Positions 1 through 10,658 of a DNA stretch of 64,000 bases are shown piece by piece (the stretch's first letter is position 1; each line of letters starts with the position of its first letter). A model generated the notes under the pieces. It did not search any database. It saw nothing but the letters and a program-made list of their open reading frames with translations, and had not been told where the DNA came from. Location: contig NZ_POVL01000020.1 in NCBI RefSeq assembly GCF_002939185.1, forward strand, positions 1 to 64,000, given 5' to 3'. The DNA comes from Enterobacter sichuanensis. Lineage in GTDB: Bacteria > Pseudomonadota > Gammaproteobacteria > Enterobacterales > Enterobacteriaceae. Position numbers and translations under genes: made by a program.

Positions 1-50
1 GTAAAAAAATTACTGGGGATTCCTCAGCCCACAGGGAGAGGGAGAAAAAC

Positions 51-80
51 GTAGGCCGGGTAAGCGCAGCGCCACCCGGC
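51..80. repeat. REP palindrome downstream of dacC
   Basis: A REP-type hairpin with arms GCCGGGT and ACCCGGC lies just beyond the dacC stop codon. It is preceded at 28-46 by part of the GC-rich palindrome (CCCACAGGGAGAGGG) that accompanies REP units elsewhere in the window. It probably acts as a 3' mRNA-stabilising or terminating structure for dacC. Confidence 0.75.
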
Positions 81-86
81 AAAAAA

Positions 87-1292
87 TTAGCTAAACCAGC
101 TTCCAAACCAGCTATGGAATTTCATCATCACGAAATCCCACATCCGGCTGAAGAAGCCGCCCTCTTCTACCGCTTCCATCACAATCAGCGGACGCTGTTC
201 AATCGACTTCCCGTTGAGCTGGAAATCAATCGTCCCGACCACCTGGCCCTTTTTCAGCGGAGCCGTGAGCTGCGGGTCGGTGAGGGTGTAGCTGGCCTTC
301 AGGTTTTTCAGCTGACCGCGCGGAATGGTCACTGAACCCGCTTCACCCGCGCCCAGGTTCACTTCACTCTTGTCACCAAACCAGACACGCTGGCTGACGA
401 ACGTGGCATCCGGTTTTATCGGCGTCACGGTTTCATAGAAGCGGAAGCCCCAGGTCAGCAGTTTTTCGGATTCGTTAAAGCGGATACGGTCGGTTTTGGT
501 CCCCAGAACGACCGAGATCAGGCGCATATCGCCCTGGGTCGCAGAGGCCACCAGGTTGTAACCCGCCCCGGCCGTGGTGCCGGTTTTCATCCCGTCGACA
601 TTGACGTTGCTGCTCCACAGCAGGCGGTTGCGGTTCGGCTGACGGATTTTGTTGAAGGTAAACTCTTTCTCTTTATGGATGGCATATTCATCCGGCACGT
701 CATGGATCAGCGCTTTCCCCAGCAGCGCCATGTCGCGGGCGGTGCTGAACTGGCCCGGCGCATCGAGGCCGTGAACGGTTTTAAAGGTGGTGTTGGTCAG
801 GCCCAGCTTTTGCGCGTAACCGTTCATCAGACCGATAAACGAGTCCTGACTACCCGCAACGTAGTCCGCCAGCGCGATACAGGCGTCGTTACCGGACTGG
901 ATAATCACCCCTTTATTCAAATCCGATACGGAAACCTGATCGCCCGGCTTCAGGAACATTACCGACGATCCGCGAAGCGCCGGGTTGCCGGTCGCCCAGG
1001 CGTCCTTCCCGATGGTGACCATATCGTCCAGCTTGATCTTGCCCGCTTTTAACGCCTGGCCGACCACATAGCTGGTCATGATTTTGGTCAGGCTTGCCGG
1101 ATCGAGTTTCTCATCCGCATTGCCTTCCGCCAGCACTTTACCGCTGGCATAGTCCATCAGGATCCAGGCGCGCGCATCCACAGGCGGCGCTTCGGGCGCA
1201 GACTGTTCGGCTGCGTAGAGCGTTGGTGCAAACAGGAAAAGGAGCGCAGAGCCTGCCGCCAGGCTGCGCAGAGAAGTCATTTTTCGCGTCAT
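87..1292 (-). CDS. dacC: D-alanyl-D-alanine carboxypeptidase DacC (PBP6)
   Basis: Low-molecular-weight penicillin-binding protein that trims the terminal D-Ala from peptidoglycan pentapeptides in the periplasm. A signal peptide ([14 protein letters not shown], cleaved after LYAA) is followed by the serine-peptidase motifs SLTK (nucleophile Ser), SGN and KTGT. The C-terminal PBP5-type beta domain ends in an amphipathic helix ([13 protein letters not shown]) that anchors it to the inner membrane. The predicted length of 401 aa matches E. coli DacC (400 aa). The start at 1292 was chosen over an ATG seven codons upstream because it aligns with the E. coli N-terminus; the ribosome-binding site is weak (GGGTGG). 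Near-identical to E. coli DacC throughout. Confidence 0.96.
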   Translation of the reverse strand: MTRKMTSLRSLAAGSALLFLFAPTLYAAEQSAPEAPPVDARAWILMDYASGKVLAEGNADEKLDPASLTKIMTSYVVGQALKAGKIKLDDMVTIGKDAWATGNPALRGSSVMFLKPGDQVSVSDLNKGVIIQSGNDACIALADYVAGSQDSFIGLMNGYAQKLGLTNTTFKTVHGLDAPGQFSTARDMALLGKALIHDVPDEYAIHKEKEFTFNKIRQPNRNRLLWSSNVNVDGMKTGTTAGAGYNLVASATQGDMRLISVVLGTKTDRIRFNESEKLLTWGFRFYETVTPIKPDATFVSQRVWFGDKSEVNLGAGEAGSVTIPRGQLKNLKASYTLTDPQLTAPLKKGQVVGTIDFQLNGKSIEQRPLIVMEAVEEGGFFSRMWDFVMMKFHSWFGSWFS

Positions 1293-1533
1293 AAATGCCA
1301 CCCGAGTGTCCATTCAAAAATTACGTCACATCACCGTGTCGCAAGAAGCGATGAGTAATAGCGCACTAAAACCGTTAAAGAAACCCAACGAGGGTAAAGT
1401 TATTAAAGTTTATGCAATAACATTCAGATACGCTTTGATTCAGGCGATTTTTTTCTCTTCTGTTGCGTAATTGTTAGGTTTATCTCACCATGACCAAAAG
1501 CTGATTCGGATTCACATCTCATCGGGAGTAAAT

Positions 1534-2160
1534 ATGATTACGCTGTGGGGCAGAAATAATTCGACCAACGTTAAGAAAGTGCTCTGGACGCTGGAAGAGC
1601 TGGATTTACCGTTCAATCAAATCATGGCCGGGATGTCGTTTGGCGTGAATAAAGAGGCCGACTACCTGGCCATGAACCCGAATGGCCTGGTGCCGCTGCT
1701 GCGCGATGACGAAACAGACGCCACGCTGTGGGAATCTAACACCATTGTGCGTTACCTGGCTGCCCAGTACGGACAGGGTCGTCTGTGGGTCGAAAACCCG
1801 GCCCGCCGCGCGCAAGGGGAAAAGTGGATGGACTGGGCGAACCAGACGCTTTCACCAACCCACCGGGTGATCCTGATGGGGCTTATCCGCACCCCGGAAG
1901 CTGAACGCGACTATCCCGCCATTCATGCCGCGCAGGATGCCTGCGAAAATCTGTTTGCGATGATGGATGACGAACTGGCGAAGCACCCGTGGTTCTCCGG
2001 TGATGCGTTCGGCACAGGCGATATCGCCGTGGCGCCGTTCGTCTGGAACCTGACCAACATGGGTCTGAAGTGGACGCCGCGCCCGCACCTGGAGCGCTGG
2101 CTTAAACAGCTGAGCGATCGTCCGGCTTACCGTAACGTTGTGATGATTCCGGTCACCTGA
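1534..2160 (+). CDS. gstB: Glutathione S-transferase GstB
   Basis: Cytosolic glutathione transferase of 208 aa, the same length as E. coli GstB (YliJ). The N-terminal thioredoxin-like domain begins [15 protein letters not shown] and contains the conserved cis-Pro and Glu-Ser glutathione-binding stretch (LVPLL...[10 protein letters not shown]). The helical C-terminal domain carries [12 protein letters not shown]. The start follows CGGGAGTAAAT, a good ribosome-binding site; an upstream in-frame ATG at 1471 is not supported. In E. coli GstB acts on small halogenated substrates such as bromoacetate. It is a single-gene unit diverging from dacC, and its stop abuts the stop of the convergent yliI. 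Confidence 0.93.
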   Translation: MITLWGRNNSTNVKKVLWTLEELDLPFNQIMAGMSFGVNKEADYLAMNPNGLVPLLRDDETDATLWESNTIVRYLAAQYGQGRLWVENPARRAQGEKWMDWANQTLSPTHRVILMGLIRTPEAERDYPAIHAAQDACENLFAMMDDELAKHPWFSGDAFGTGDIAVAPFVWNLTNMGLKWTPRPHLERWLKQLSDRPAYRNVVMIPVT

Positions 2161-3279
2161 TCACGTCCCGGACGGGCTGACTTTTAACAGCTGCCCGTCC
2201 GTCTCATCGGTCAGGACATACAGATATCCATCCGGCCCCACCCGCACATCACGAATACGTTGATCCCGGTCGCCCAGAATGCGTCCGTCCTCCGTGACCT
2301 TGTTCCCCTTCACGCTGAGCACGATCACGTCCTTCTCCTTCAGCGCGCCAATAAACAGCTTGTTTTTCCACTGCGGGAAAACCTCGCTGTTGTAAAACGC
2401 CATGCCGCTTACCGCCGGTGAAACTTTCCAGACAAACAGGGGTTTTTCGGTCCCCTCAACGTGCTCGCCTTTGGCTTCCGGAATTTTCAGCCCGCTGTAG
2501 TTGATACCGTGCGTCGCCAGCGGCCAGCCGTAGTTTTTGCCTTTCTCGGGAATGTTGATCTCGTCCCCGCCGCGCGGACCGTGCTCGTTCAGCCACAGCG
2601 TATCGCTCCAGGGGTTCATCGCCATTCCCTGCGGATTACGAATGCCGTAAGACCAGATTTCCGGCCTCGCGCCGGGCGTACGCACAAACGGGTTATCCGG
2701 CGGCACGTTTCCGTCCTCCGTCAGACGCACGACTTTACCCTGTAGCTTGTCCAGATCCTGCGCCGTCGGGCGCTGGTTGTTCTCGCCGAGTCCGATAAAG
2801 AGATAGCCTTTGCCGTCGAACACCAGTCGGCCACCAAAATGGTTACCGGTAGAGAGTTTCGGCGTCTGGCGGAACACCACCTGGAAAGCCTCAATGCGCG
2901 TCAGATCGTCACTTAAACGACCATAGCCTACTGCCGTTCCGGCTTTGCCGTCCTGTCCCGCTTCGGCGTAGCTGAGCCAGATGCGGCGTGATTGTTTAAA
3001 ATCCGGGGCGAGGACGACATCCAGCAATCCGCCCTGCCCGTTTGCCCAAACCTTAGGTACACCGACGATCGGATCGGAAAGCCCTTTCCCGGCCTGCCAG
3101 TGTTTAAGCTGGCCGCCCTTCAGGGTCACCAGCAGCCCGTTATTGTCCGGCAGAAACGCCAGAGACCAGGGATGATCGAGTCTGTTTTGCAGCACCTCAA
3201 CCCTGACCGCCTCTGGCGCAGCAAGCAGCGAAAAGGGAATAAACAACGCAGGCAGGAAAATCAGCGAGGATCGAGGCAT
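2161..3279 (-). CDS. yliI: Soluble PQQ-dependent aldose sugar dehydrogenase YliI
   Basis: Periplasmic beta-propeller sugar dehydrogenase of the soluble GDH/Asd family, oxidising aldoses with pyrroloquinoline quinone. A signal peptide (PRSSLIFLPALFIPFSLLAA) precedes a propeller with family signatures: DHPWSLAFLPD, GNHFGGRLVFD, IGLGENNQR, SYGIRNPQG and LNEHGPRGGDEIN. The start at 3279 follows AAAGGAGCGCGTT; the in-frame ATG at 3300 has no comparable site. At 372 aa it matches E. coli YliI (371). It is adjacent to gstB and bssR as in E. coli. Whether PQQ is made or scavenged by this organism cannot be seen here. Confidence 0.93.
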   Translation of the reverse strand: MPRSSLIFLPALFIPFSLLAAPEAVRVEVLQNRLDHPWSLAFLPDNNGLLVTLKGGQLKHWQAGKGLSDPIVGVPKVWANGQGGLLDVVLAPDFKQSRRIWLSYAEAGQDGKAGTAVGYGRLSDDLTRIEAFQVVFRQTPKLSTGNHFGGRLVFDGKGYLFIGLGENNQRPTAQDLDKLQGKVVRLTEDGNVPPDNPFVRTPGARPEIWSYGIRNPQGMAMNPWSDTLWLNEHGPRGGDEINIPEKGKNYGWPLATHGINYSGLKIPEAKGEHVEGTEKPLFVWKVSPAVSGMAFYNSEVFPQWKNKLFIGALKEKDVIVLSVKGNKVTEDGRILGDRDQRIRDVRVGPDGYLYVLTDETDGQLLKVSPSGT

Positions 3280-3362
3280 AACGCGCTCCTTTATCGGCAT
3301 ATGGCATAAAGGTTAGCCACTGCGTCCGGGCGCGTTACCACTTTTACAAAAGCTTAATCAGA

Positions 3363-3382
3363 AGGGGGAGTTGCCTCCCCCT
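3363..3382 (-). terminator. Hairpin downstream of bssR
   Basis: Perfect inverted repeat AGGGGGAG-TTGC-CTCCCCCT immediately after the bssR stop. On the minus strand no clear T-run follows, so it may stabilise the 3' end or terminate only weakly. Confidence 0.5.
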
Positions 3383-3385
3383 GGA

Positions 3386-3769
3386 TCAGTGCTGTTCAAG
3401 CTGTTCGTGCTTGTTCAGGCACATGATGCATAGAGAGAGCGTTGTCAGGCAGTTTTCAAGCTTCTCTGCGTTTACGGCGATAAAATTCGGGCAGTCGTGG
3501 CGTCCGTTCATCAGACACACCCCTGCAATGGAGAGCACCTCGGCGGCGCGGCGCAGTGCGATAAGCTCGCTTTCGCCGTAATTCGCCTTCAGGGTCGGTG
3601 CTTTTTCACGCATGAAATTGCAAAGTTCAAACAGGTTATCACGCAGATGTTCGCTTTCGCTGACTGACATATACCCTTTTGCCTTCCTCAACTGCAGGTA
3701 CGCGGCCAGGTCGATTCGGGCGTTGATCAGCTTATTCAGCAGATCGCGTTTTAGTCTGTCAACGGTCAT
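3386..3769 (-). CDS. bssR: Biofilm regulator BssR (YliH)
   Basis: Small cytosolic protein of 127 aa, the same length as E. coli BssR, which affects biofilm formation and indole/AI-2 responses. The best conserved blocks are LLNKLINARIDLAAYLQLRKAKGYMSV (split here by one or two changes), SESEHLRDN and NAEKLENCLTTLSL. No recognisable catalytic or DNA-binding motif is visible. The start at 3769 follows AGGAGGAAAGAGC, a strong ribosome-binding site; an ATG eight codons upstream lacks one. It diverges from rimO. The middle third is more divergent from E. coli than neighbouring proteins. Confidence 0.88.
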   Translation of the reverse strand: MTVDRLKRDLLNKLINARIDLAAYLQLRKAKGYMSVSESEHLRDNLFELCNFMREKAPTLKANYGESELIALRRAAEVLSIAGVCLMNGRHDCPNFIAVNAEKLENCLTTLSLCIMCLNKHEQLEQH

Positions 3770-3985
3770 GCTCTTTCCTCCTCTGTCAGCCATTGTGCAT
3801 AGTCAGGATAAGTTCATTTTTTGTACAGTTTAATGCCTGGGATCAATTTTTATTAACTGATTAACATTATTTACAATGTTACAACGTCTCCCCGGCGCAT
3901 CCGCCTTGCAAAGAGTGTATAAATCCCCCGCGATACGCTGTAAAATCCCGCCCTGATAACTCCATAATTGATGAATTTTTAACCT

Positions 3986-5311
3986 ATGAGCAATGTTACG
4001 CACCAGCCGAAAATCGGCTTCGTCTCCCTGGGCTGCCCGAAAAACCTGGTGGATTCAGAACGCATCCTGACCGAACTGCGCACCGAGGGCTATGACGTGG
4101 TGCCAAGCTACGACAACGCCGATATGGTGATCGTTAACACCTGCGGGTTTATCGACAGCGCGGTTCAGGAGTCACTGGAAGCCATCGGTGAAGCCCTGAC
4201 CGAAAACGGCAAAGTGATCGTGACCGGCTGTCTGGGCGCGAAAGAAGACCAGATCCGCGAAGTGCACCCGAAGGTGCTGGAGATCACCGGCCCGCACAGC
4301 TACGAGCAGGTGCTGCAACATGTTCATCACTACGTGCCAAAACCCAAGCACAACCCGTTCCTGAGCCTCGTGCCGGAGCAGGGCGTGAAGCTGACGCCGC
4401 GCCACTACGCGTACCTGAAAATTTCCGAAGGCTGCAACCATCGCTGCACCTTCTGCATCATCCCGTCAATGCGTGGCGATCTGGTGAGCCGTCCGATTGG
4501 CGAAGTGCTGGCGGAAGCGAAACGTCTGGCCGACGCGGGCGTGAAGGAGCTGCTGGTCATCTCCCAGGATACCTCGGCTTACGGCGTGGACGTCAAACAC
4601 CGCTCCGGCTTCCACAACGGCGAGCCGGTGAAAACCAGCATGGTGGGCCTGTGCGAGCAGCTGTCTAAACTCGGTATCTGGACGCGTCTGCACTACGTTT
4701 ACCCGTACCCGCACGTTGACGACGTGATCCCGCTGATGGCGCAAGGCAAAATTCTGCCGTATCTGGACATCCCACTGCAGCACGCCAGCCCGCGGATCCT
4801 GAAGCTGATGAAACGTCCTGGCTCCGTTGACCGTCAGCTGGCGCGCATCAAGCAGTGGCGTGAGATCTGCCCGGATCTGACCCTGCGCTCCACCTTCATC
4901 GTTGGCTTCCCGGGTGAAACCGAAGAAGATTTCCAGATGCTGCTCGACTTCCTGAAAGAAGCGCGTCTGGACCGCGTCGGCTGCTTCAAGTACAGCCCGG
5001 TAGAAGGCGCAACCGCCAACGAGCTGGCGGACCAGGTGCCGGAAGAGGTGAAAGAGGAGCGCTGGAACCGCTTTATGCAGCTACAACAGCAGATCTCTGC
5101 TGAACGCCTGCAGGAGAAAGTGGGTCGCGAAATTCTGGTCATTATCGATGAAGTGGACGAAGAAGGCGCGATTGGCCGCAGCATGGCGGACGCCCCTGAA
5201 ATCGACGGCGCGGTGTACCTCAATGGCGAAACCAACGTTAAGCCGGGTGATATTATTCGCGTGAAGGTCGAAAACGCGGACGAGTATGACCTGTGGGGTA
5301 GCCGGGTTTAA
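3986..5311 (+). CDS. rimO: Ribosomal protein uS12 methylthiotransferase RimO
   Basis: Radical-SAM enzyme that adds a methylthio group to Asp89 of ribosomal protein S12. The 441 aa length equals E. coli RimO. Domains in order: N-terminal UPF0004 domain binding the auxiliary 4Fe-4S cluster (GCPKN, NTCGF, TGCLG cysteines), radical-SAM core with C150-x3-C154-x2-C157 (GCNHRCTFC) and a C-terminal TRAM domain from about residue 375. It diverges from bssR and is followed by a REP hairpin. In E. coli K-12 yliE and yliF lie between gsiD and rimO; they are absent here. Confidence 0.97.
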   Translation: MSNVTHQPKIGFVSLGCPKNLVDSERILTELRTEGYDVVPSYDNADMVIVNTCGFIDSAVQESLEAIGEALTENGKVIVTGCLGAKEDQIREVHPKVLEITGPHSYEQVLQHVHHYVPKPKHNPFLSLVPEQGVKLTPRHYAYLKISEGCNHRCTFCIIPSMRGDLVSRPIGEVLAEAKRLADAGVKELLVISQDTSAYGVDVKHRSGFHNGEPVKTSMVGLCEQLSKLGIWTRLHYVYPYPHVDDVIPLMAQGKILPYLDIPLQHASPRILKLMKRPGSVDRQLARIKQWREICPDLTLRSTFIVGFPGETEEDFQMLLDFLKEARLDRVGCFKYSPVEGATANELADQVPEEVKEERWNRFMQLQQQISAERLQEKVGREILVIIDEVDEEGAIGRSMADAPEIDGAVYLNGETNVKPGDIIRVKVENADEYDLWGSRV

Positions 5312-5329
5312 TCTTCCCACTCCGCTTTT

Positions 5330-5362
5330 GTAGGCCGGGTAAGGCGTCGCCGCCACCCGGCA
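5330..5362. repeat. REP palindrome between rimO and gsiD
   Basis: GTAGGCCGGGTAAGGCG followed by TCGCCGCCACCCGGC forms an imperfect REP hairpin in the space between the convergent genes rimO and gsiD. It is the only visible structure that could separate the two transcripts. Confidence 0.8.
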
Positions 5363-5374
5363 CATTCTACTGCC

Positions 5375-6286
5375 CTATCCCTTTATCCTCGGATCCAGCG
5401 CGTCGCGCAGCCCGTCACCCAGCAGGTTAAACGCCAGCACGGTCAGGAATATCGCCAGGCTCGGGAAGATCGCCACGTGCGGCGCAATCACCATATCCGC
5501 CCTCGCCTCGTTGAGCATCGCCCCCCACTCCGGGGTCGGCGGCTGCGCACCTAATCCCAGAAACGACAGGCTGGCCGCCGAGATAATCGACACGCCGATA
5601 CGCATGGTGAAATAGACCACGATGGACGACACCGTCCCCGGCAAAATATGGCTGAAGAGGATGGTAGCATCGCTGGCCCCCATACTGCGGGCGGATTCGA
5701 TAAACGTCTGCTGTTTCAGTACCAGCGTGTTGCCGCGCACCAGGCGCGCAAACGCCGGAATCGAAAACACCGCGACCGCAATGATGACGTTGGCCATACC
5801 GCTGCCCATGATCGCCACCACGGCAATCGCCAGCAGGATGCCGGGGAAGGCAAACAGCACGTCACAGATGCGCATGATGATGCGGTCCCACCAGCCTTCA
5901 TAATACCCGGCGACGAGCCCCAGCACGGTACCGATGGCCGCGCCAATCAGCACCGCGAAAACCCCGGCGGCAAGGGAGATCTGCGCCCCGACCAGCACGC
6001 GGCTAAAGATATCGCGCCCAAGGGAGTCCACGCCAAACCAGTGCATCAGGGAGGGGCCGTCGTTCAGACGGTCGTAGTCAAAATAGTTTTCCGCATCAAA
6101 CGGCGCCACCCACGGCGCAACGATCGCCACCGCAATCAGCAGCAGCACAAACAGCCCCGCCGCCATCGCGACCGGCTGACGACGAAAACGCCGCCAGAAT
6201 TCAGACCACGGCGTGCGGATATGTTCCGGTTTAAGCCCCGGCATAGCGTCTAAAACGGCCTGGCGTCGCCAGTTCAACAATCGCAT
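5375..6286 (-). CDS. gsiD: Glutathione ABC transporter permease GsiD
   Basis: Inner-membrane permease of the GsiABCD glutathione importer (oligopeptide/DppC-like family), 303 aa as in E. coli. An N-terminal cytosolic stretch [12 protein letters not shown] leads into a first membrane segment near residues 40-60. The EAA loop for contact with GsiA is visible as [21 protein letters not shown]. The start at 6286 matches the E. coli N-terminus and lies 1 bp from the gsiC stop (TAA-G-ATG), indicating translational coupling; the longer reading beginning at 6331 would overlap gsiC. Last gene of the iaaA-gsiABCD operon. Confidence 0.95.
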   Translation of the reverse strand: MRLLNWRRQAVLDAMPGLKPEHIRTPWSEFWRRFRRQPVAMAAGLFVLLLIAVAIVAPWVAPFDAENYFDYDRLNDGPSLMHWFGVDSLGRDIFSRVLVGAQISLAAGVFAVLIGAAIGTVLGLVAGYYEGWWDRIIMRICDVLFAFPGILLAIAVVAIMGSGMANVIIAVAVFSIPAFARLVRGNTLVLKQQTFIESARSMGASDATILFSHILPGTVSSIVVYFTMRIGVSIISAASLSFLGLGAQPPTPEWGAMLNEARADMVIAPHVAIFPSLAIFLTVLAFNLLGDGLRDALDPRIKG

Positions 6287-6287
6287 C

Positions 6288-7208
6288 TTACTTATACCTG
6301 ATGGCCGGGTTAATGGCAGCGTAGAGCACATCCACCACTAAGTTGATAAGGATAAATTCCAGCGAGAACAGCAGGACTTCCGCCTGTATAACCGGATAGT
6401 CGCGCATCTCAACGGAATCGACCAGCAGGCGTCCCAGCCCCGGCCAGTTGAAGACCTTTTCCACCACAATAGAGCCGCCCAGCAGGAAGCCAAACTGTAG
6501 CCCCATCATCGTCACCACCGGGATCATCGCATTGCGGAACCCGTGCTTGAGAATGACCCACTTCTCGCTGACCCCTTTCGCCCGGGCGGTACGAATATAA
6601 TCTTCGCTCAGGACGTCAACGAACGAGGCGCGGGTAAAGCGGGCCATCACCGCCGACACGGCAGCCCCCAGCGTCATGGAGGGCAGAATGTAATGCTGCC
6701 AGGTGTCGGCCCCGACGGTCGGCAGCCAGCCTAACTCAACCGAGAAGATCTGCATCAGCAGCATCCCCAGCGCGAACGCCGGGAAGGAGATACCAGTCAC
6801 CGCCAGCGCCATCCCGAGCTTGTCCGGCCAGCGGTTTCGCCAGACGGCCGCGACAATCCCGGCGCAGAGGCCAAACACCACCGCCCAGCTCATACTGGCA
6901 ATCGTCAACCAGAACGTCGGCATAAAGCGGCTGGCTATCTCCTCCGACACCGGACGTCGCGACACCATCGAGATGCCAAAGTCGCCCTGCAACACGTTGC
7001 CAATGTAGTGCAGAAACTGCATATACAGCGGCTGGTCGAGGCCCAGCTGCTTACGCACCAGCTCTATCACCGTCGCGTCCGCTTCGGGCCCGGCAATCAG
7101 GCGCGCCGGATCGCCCGGCAGCAGATGAACAAACAAAAACACCAGTACCGCCACGATCAGCAGCGTCGGAATAAGCCCCAGCAGGCGTTTACAAACATAA
7201 TTCAGCAT
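6288..7208 (-). CDS. gsiC: Glutathione ABC transporter permease GsiC
   Basis: Inner-membrane permease partner of GsiD, DppB-like, 306 aa like E. coli GsiC. The hallmark N-terminal segment [24 protein letters not shown] is the first membrane helix (given here only as a description of its position, residues 1-24). The EAA loop reads [20 protein letters not shown]. It lies 5 bp after the gsiB stop and 1 bp before gsiD, so the three genes form one translational unit. Confidence 0.95.
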   Translation of the reverse strand: MLNYVCKRLLGLIPTLLIVAVLVFLFVHLLPGDPARLIAGPEADATVIELVRKQLGLDQPLYMQFLHYIGNVLQGDFGISMVSRRPVSEEIASRFMPTFWLTIASMSWAVVFGLCAGIVAAVWRNRWPDKLGMALAVTGISFPAFALGMLLMQIFSVELGWLPTVGADTWQHYILPSMTLGAAVSAVMARFTRASFVDVLSEDYIRTARAKGVSEKWVILKHGFRNAMIPVVTMMGLQFGFLLGGSIVVEKVFNWPGLGRLLVDSVEMRDYPVIQAEVLLFSLEFILINLVVDVLYAAINPAIRYK

Positions 7209-7213
7209 GAGGT

Positions 7214-8752
7214 TTATTTTAAATCCGCATCGTCAAAGCTAAAGCCGGTGTCCGGCATGATGTAGAACCCGGTCAACGCTTTGTTATGGGCTGACACCAG
7301 TTTCTCCACCACCAGCGGCACCCACGGTGACTCTTTCCAGATGATATCCTGCGCGTCTTTGTAGAGGCGTGCTTTCTCTTCCGGCTTGGTGGTTTTCAGC
7401 GCATCGGCAAGGTCTTTGTCGACCTGCGGGTTACTGTAGAACGCGGTATTGAACAGGGTTGGCGGCCAGTTCTGCGAAGCAAACAGCGGAGATAGCGCCC
7501 AGTCAGCTTCACCGGTCGAGGCCGACCAGCCGGTGTAGAACATCCGCACGCCGCTCTCTTTCTGCCCTTTCCCCTCGACTTCAGCCGCACGCTGCCCGGC
7601 ATCCATGGCAGTGACCTGCGCCTTAATCCCCACCTGCGCCAGCTGCTGCTGGGTGAATTGCAGTACTTTCTGCGCGGTACTGTGATTGTGCGACGACCAC
7701 AGCGTGGTGCTAAATCCGTTCGGGAAGCCCGCCTCTTTCAGCAGCTCGCGCGCTTTAGCCGGATCGTACGGCCACGGCTGATAGCTCTGGGCATAGGCAA
7801 TCGCTGGCGGCAGCACGCCGGTGGCCGGGGTGGCATAACCGGCAAAAGCGACCTTCACCAGCGCCTGGCGGTTAATGGCGTAGTTGATGGCCTCACGCAC
7901 CTTCGGGTTATCAAACGGCTTTTGCGTCACGTTCATGCTGATGTAGCGCTGCATGATCGACGGGCTGGCGACCAGCTCCAGCTTGCTGTTTTTCTGCAAA
8001 ATCGCGGCCTGCTCATAGGGGATCGGGAAGGCAAACTGCGCTTCACCGGTTTGCAGCATCGCCGCGCGGGTGTTGTTGTCCACTACCGGACGCCAGGTGA
8101 TGGTGTCCAGCTTCGGCAGCCCCTGCTGCCAGTAGCCGCTAAATTTTTTCACCTTCACAAAGTCGGTCTGGTTCCAGGTCACCAGTTCATACGGGCCGGT
8201 ACCCACCGGATGGAAACCGATCTCTTTCCCGTATTTTTTCAGCGCGGCGGGCGAGATCATTGCCGTTGCCGGATGTGCCAGAATGTTGATAAACGCGGAG
8301 AACGGCTCTTTCAGGGTGATTTTTACCGTCGCCGGGTCAACCACCTCGGTTTTGGCGATGTTTTTATAGAGGTTATAGCGCTTGAGGCTATTTTCCGGGT
8401 TGCTGGCGCGGTCGAGGTTAACCTTCACCGCCTCTGCATTGAAATCGGTACCGTCCTGGAACTTGACCCCGGTTCTGAGCCTGATGGTATACACCAGCCC
8501 GTCATCGGAGACCGTGTAGCCCTCCGCCAGCACATTTTTCAGCTTCATCTCTTTATCCAGGCCAAAGAGTCCCTGATAAAACGATTTCGCCACCGCCTGC
8601 GACAGCGTGTCGTTGGCATCATACGGATCCAGGGTGGTGAAATTAGAGCCGACGGCAACCACCACATCTTTGGCAGCGAACGCGGGGGCAGCGGCCAGGG
8701 CTGCCGTCACGCTCGCGGCTAACAACCATTTACGCGCTACAAATGTAACCAT
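7214..8752 (-). CDS. gsiB: Glutathione-binding periplasmic protein GsiB
   Basis: Substrate-binding protein of the GsiABCD importer, family SBP_bac_5, 512 aa as in E. coli. A signal peptide with alanine-rich core ends near [10 protein letters not shown]. The mature protein has the family segments [17 protein letters not shown] and [12 protein letters not shown]. The ATG follows GCAGGAGAACACA, the best ribosome-binding site in the operon, consistent with the higher amount of binding protein normally needed relative to permeases. It diverges from E. coli mostly in the signal peptide. Confidence 0.95.
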   Translation of the reverse strand: MVTFVARKWLLAASVTAALAAAPAFAAKDVVVAVGSNFTTLDPYDANDTLSQAVAKSFYQGLFGLDKEMKLKNVLAEGYTVSDDGLVYTIRLRTGVKFQDGTDFNAEAVKVNLDRASNPENSLKRYNLYKNIAKTEVVDPATVKITLKEPFSAFINILAHPATAMISPAALKKYGKEIGFHPVGTGPYELVTWNQTDFVKVKKFSGYWQQGLPKLDTITWRPVVDNNTRAAMLQTGEAQFAFPIPYEQAAILQKNSKLELVASPSIMQRYISMNVTQKPFDNPKVREAINYAINRQALVKVAFAGYATPATGVLPPAIAYAQSYQPWPYDPAKARELLKEAGFPNGFSTTLWSSHNHSTAQKVLQFTQQQLAQVGIKAQVTAMDAGQRAAEVEGKGQKESGVRMFYTGWSASTGEADWALSPLFASQNWPPTLFNTAFYSNPQVDKDLADALKTTKPEEKARLYKDAQDIIWKESPWVPLVVEKLVSAHNKALTGFYIMPDTGFSFDDADLK

Positions 8753-8775
8753 TGTGTTCTCCTGCCTGTTGTAAG

Positions 8776-10647
8776 TTATAACCGCGAGAAAGCATTTGCC
8801 TGACGCGGGGGAGCGACGAAATGACCCGGACCCACTTCGCGCAGCGTGACACGTTCCACGACCTCGCCGCGTTTACGAATATTGCTCGGCATTTCATCCT
8901 GCAGCAGCACGCGCTGGCCGTGACGATGCGCCGGATCGGCGACCGGGACCGCCGCAATGAGCTTGCGGGTATACGGATGCTGCGGGTTTTCAAACACCGC
9001 TCGTCGCGGGCCGATCTCGACGATCTGCCCCATAAACATCACCGCCACGCGATGGCTGATGCGCTCAACCACCGCCATATCGTGCGAAATAAACAGAAAA
9101 GCGATGCCCATATCCCGCTGTAAATCGAGCAGCAGGTTAATGATCTGCGCCCGAATAGAGACATCCAGCGCCGAAACGGACTCATCGGCAATCACTACTT
9201 TCGGGTTCAGCGCCAGCGCGCGGGCAATGCAGATCCGCTGGCGCTGCCCGCCGGAAAACTCATGCGGGTAACGCCAGGCATGTTCCGGCTTCAGGCCAAC
9301 GCGCTCCAGCAACCAGGCCACGCGACGCTGTGCCGCGTCGCCGTCCAGCAGGTTATGTACCCGCAGCGGCTCCATGATCGAGTACCCCACCGTGTGGCGC
9401 GGGTCGAGCGAGGCATACGGATCCTGGAAAATAAACTGAATATCCCGCCGCACCGCCTGCAGCCTGCTGTCGGGCAGGGTATCAATGCGCTCGCCGTTAA
9501 AGGTAATGCTCCCTTCCTGCGATTCCACCAGACGGAGCAACGCGCGCCCGGTGGTAGATTTACCGCAGCCGGACTCCCCCACCAGCGCCAGCGTTTCGCC
9601 AGGCCACAAATCAAAACTGACGTTTTCCACCGCGTGCACTTCGCGCTTCACGCGATTCAACACGCCGCTGCGCAGCGGGAAACGGGTGACCAGATTACGC
9701 ACCTCCAGAATGGGCTTACCCGGCACCACGGTATCCTGCTCGCGTTCCTCCTCCTCCGGCCCTGTCGCATCGAGGGAAATCAGCGGGAAGCGGCGCGGCA
9801 AATCGCGGCCGTTCATGGCGCCAAGACGCGGGACCGCCGCCAGCAACGCTTTGGTATAAGGATGAACGGGCGCGTGAAAAATCTGCTCAACTGTGCCGGT
9901 TTCTACTCCGCAGCCCTTGTGCATCACCAGCACCCGATCGGCGATATCGGCGACCACGCCCATATCGTGGGTAATGAATATCACCCCCATCTCCATCTCC
10001 TGCTGCAGCACTTTAATGAGCTGCAGGATCTGCGCCTGAATCGTCACGTCCAGCGCCGTCGTCGGCTCATCGGCGATCAGTACCGCAGGACGGCAGGAGA
10101 GCGCCATGGCAATCATCACCCGCTGGCGCATGCCGCCAGAGAGCTGATGCGGGTAGCGGCCAAGAATAGCCTGCGCTTCCGGAATGCGCACCAGCTCAAG
10201 CATCCGTCTGGCTTCACTGAGCGCCTCATCGCCGCCGAGCCCCTGATGCAGGCGGATGGACTCGGCAATTTGTTCCCCCACCGGGAACACCGGATTGAGC
10301 GAGGTCATCGGCTCCTGGAAAATCATGGCAATATCCGCCCCGCGCACGCCCTGCATCTGCGCACTGCTCAGATCGTTTATATCAATGACCTGACGGTTAC
10401 GGCGGCGCAGGAGCATTTTCTCGCTGCTGATTTGCCCGCCCGTCTGCTCCAGCAGACGCATCAGCGCCAGCGCGGTGACCGATTTACCGGAGCCGGACTC
10501 GCCAACAATCGCCAGCGTCTCGCCGCGTTTGAGCGAGAAGGATAAATTCTGTACTGCGGGGATGAACTGCCGCTCTTCCTGAAACGCAATATTCAACTGA
10601 TGGACAGCCAGCACTTCGCGGTTGTCCAGCTCGTCACTGTGCGGCAC
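8776..10647 (-). CDS. gsiA: Glutathione ABC transporter ATP-binding protein GsiA
   Basis: Cytosolic ATPase energising GsiBCD, 623 aa as in E. coli. It is a fusion of two complete ABC domains: the first has Walker [12 protein letters not shown] and signature LSGGMRQRV, the second Walker [12 protein letters not shown] and signature FSGGQRQRI; each is followed by the oligopeptide-transporter C-terminal extension ([24 protein letters not shown]). The start is GTG at 10647, preceded by AAGGGGGCAACGC. It sits 11 bp after iaaA and 23 bp before gsiB. Confidence 0.96.
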   Translation of the reverse strand: MPHSDELDNREVLAVHQLNIAFQEERQFIPAVQNLSFSLKRGETLAIVGESGSGKSVTALALMRLLEQTGGQISSEKMLLRRRNRQVIDINDLSSAQMQGVRGADIAMIFQEPMTSLNPVFPVGEQIAESIRLHQGLGGDEALSEARRMLELVRIPEAQAILGRYPHQLSGGMRQRVMIAMALSCRPAVLIADEPTTALDVTIQAQILQLIKVLQQEMEMGVIFITHDMGVVADIADRVLVMHKGCGVETGTVEQIFHAPVHPYTKALLAAVPRLGAMNGRDLPRRFPLISLDATGPEEEEREQDTVVPGKPILEVRNLVTRFPLRSGVLNRVKREVHAVENVSFDLWPGETLALVGESGCGKSTTGRALLRLVESQEGSITFNGERIDTLPDSRLQAVRRDIQFIFQDPYASLDPRHTVGYSIMEPLRVHNLLDGDAAQRRVAWLLERVGLKPEHAWRYPHEFSGGQRQRICIARALALNPKVVIADESVSALDVSIRAQIINLLLDLQRDMGIAFLFISHDMAVVERISHRVAVMFMGQIVEIGPRRAVFENPQHPYTRKLIAAVPVADPAHRHGQRVLLQDEMPSNIRKRGEVVERVTLREVGPGHFVAPPRQANAFSRL

Positions 10648-10658
10648 GCGTTGCCCCC

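Noticed and set aside
7658-8722. A 354-codon open frame antisense to gsiB
   Set aside because: Shadow of a well-conserved binding-protein gene; no domain or ribosome-binding site.
9262-10545. A 427-codon open frame antisense to gsiA
   Set aside because: Shadow of the conserved two-domain ATPase; the translation is Arg/His-rich without any motif.
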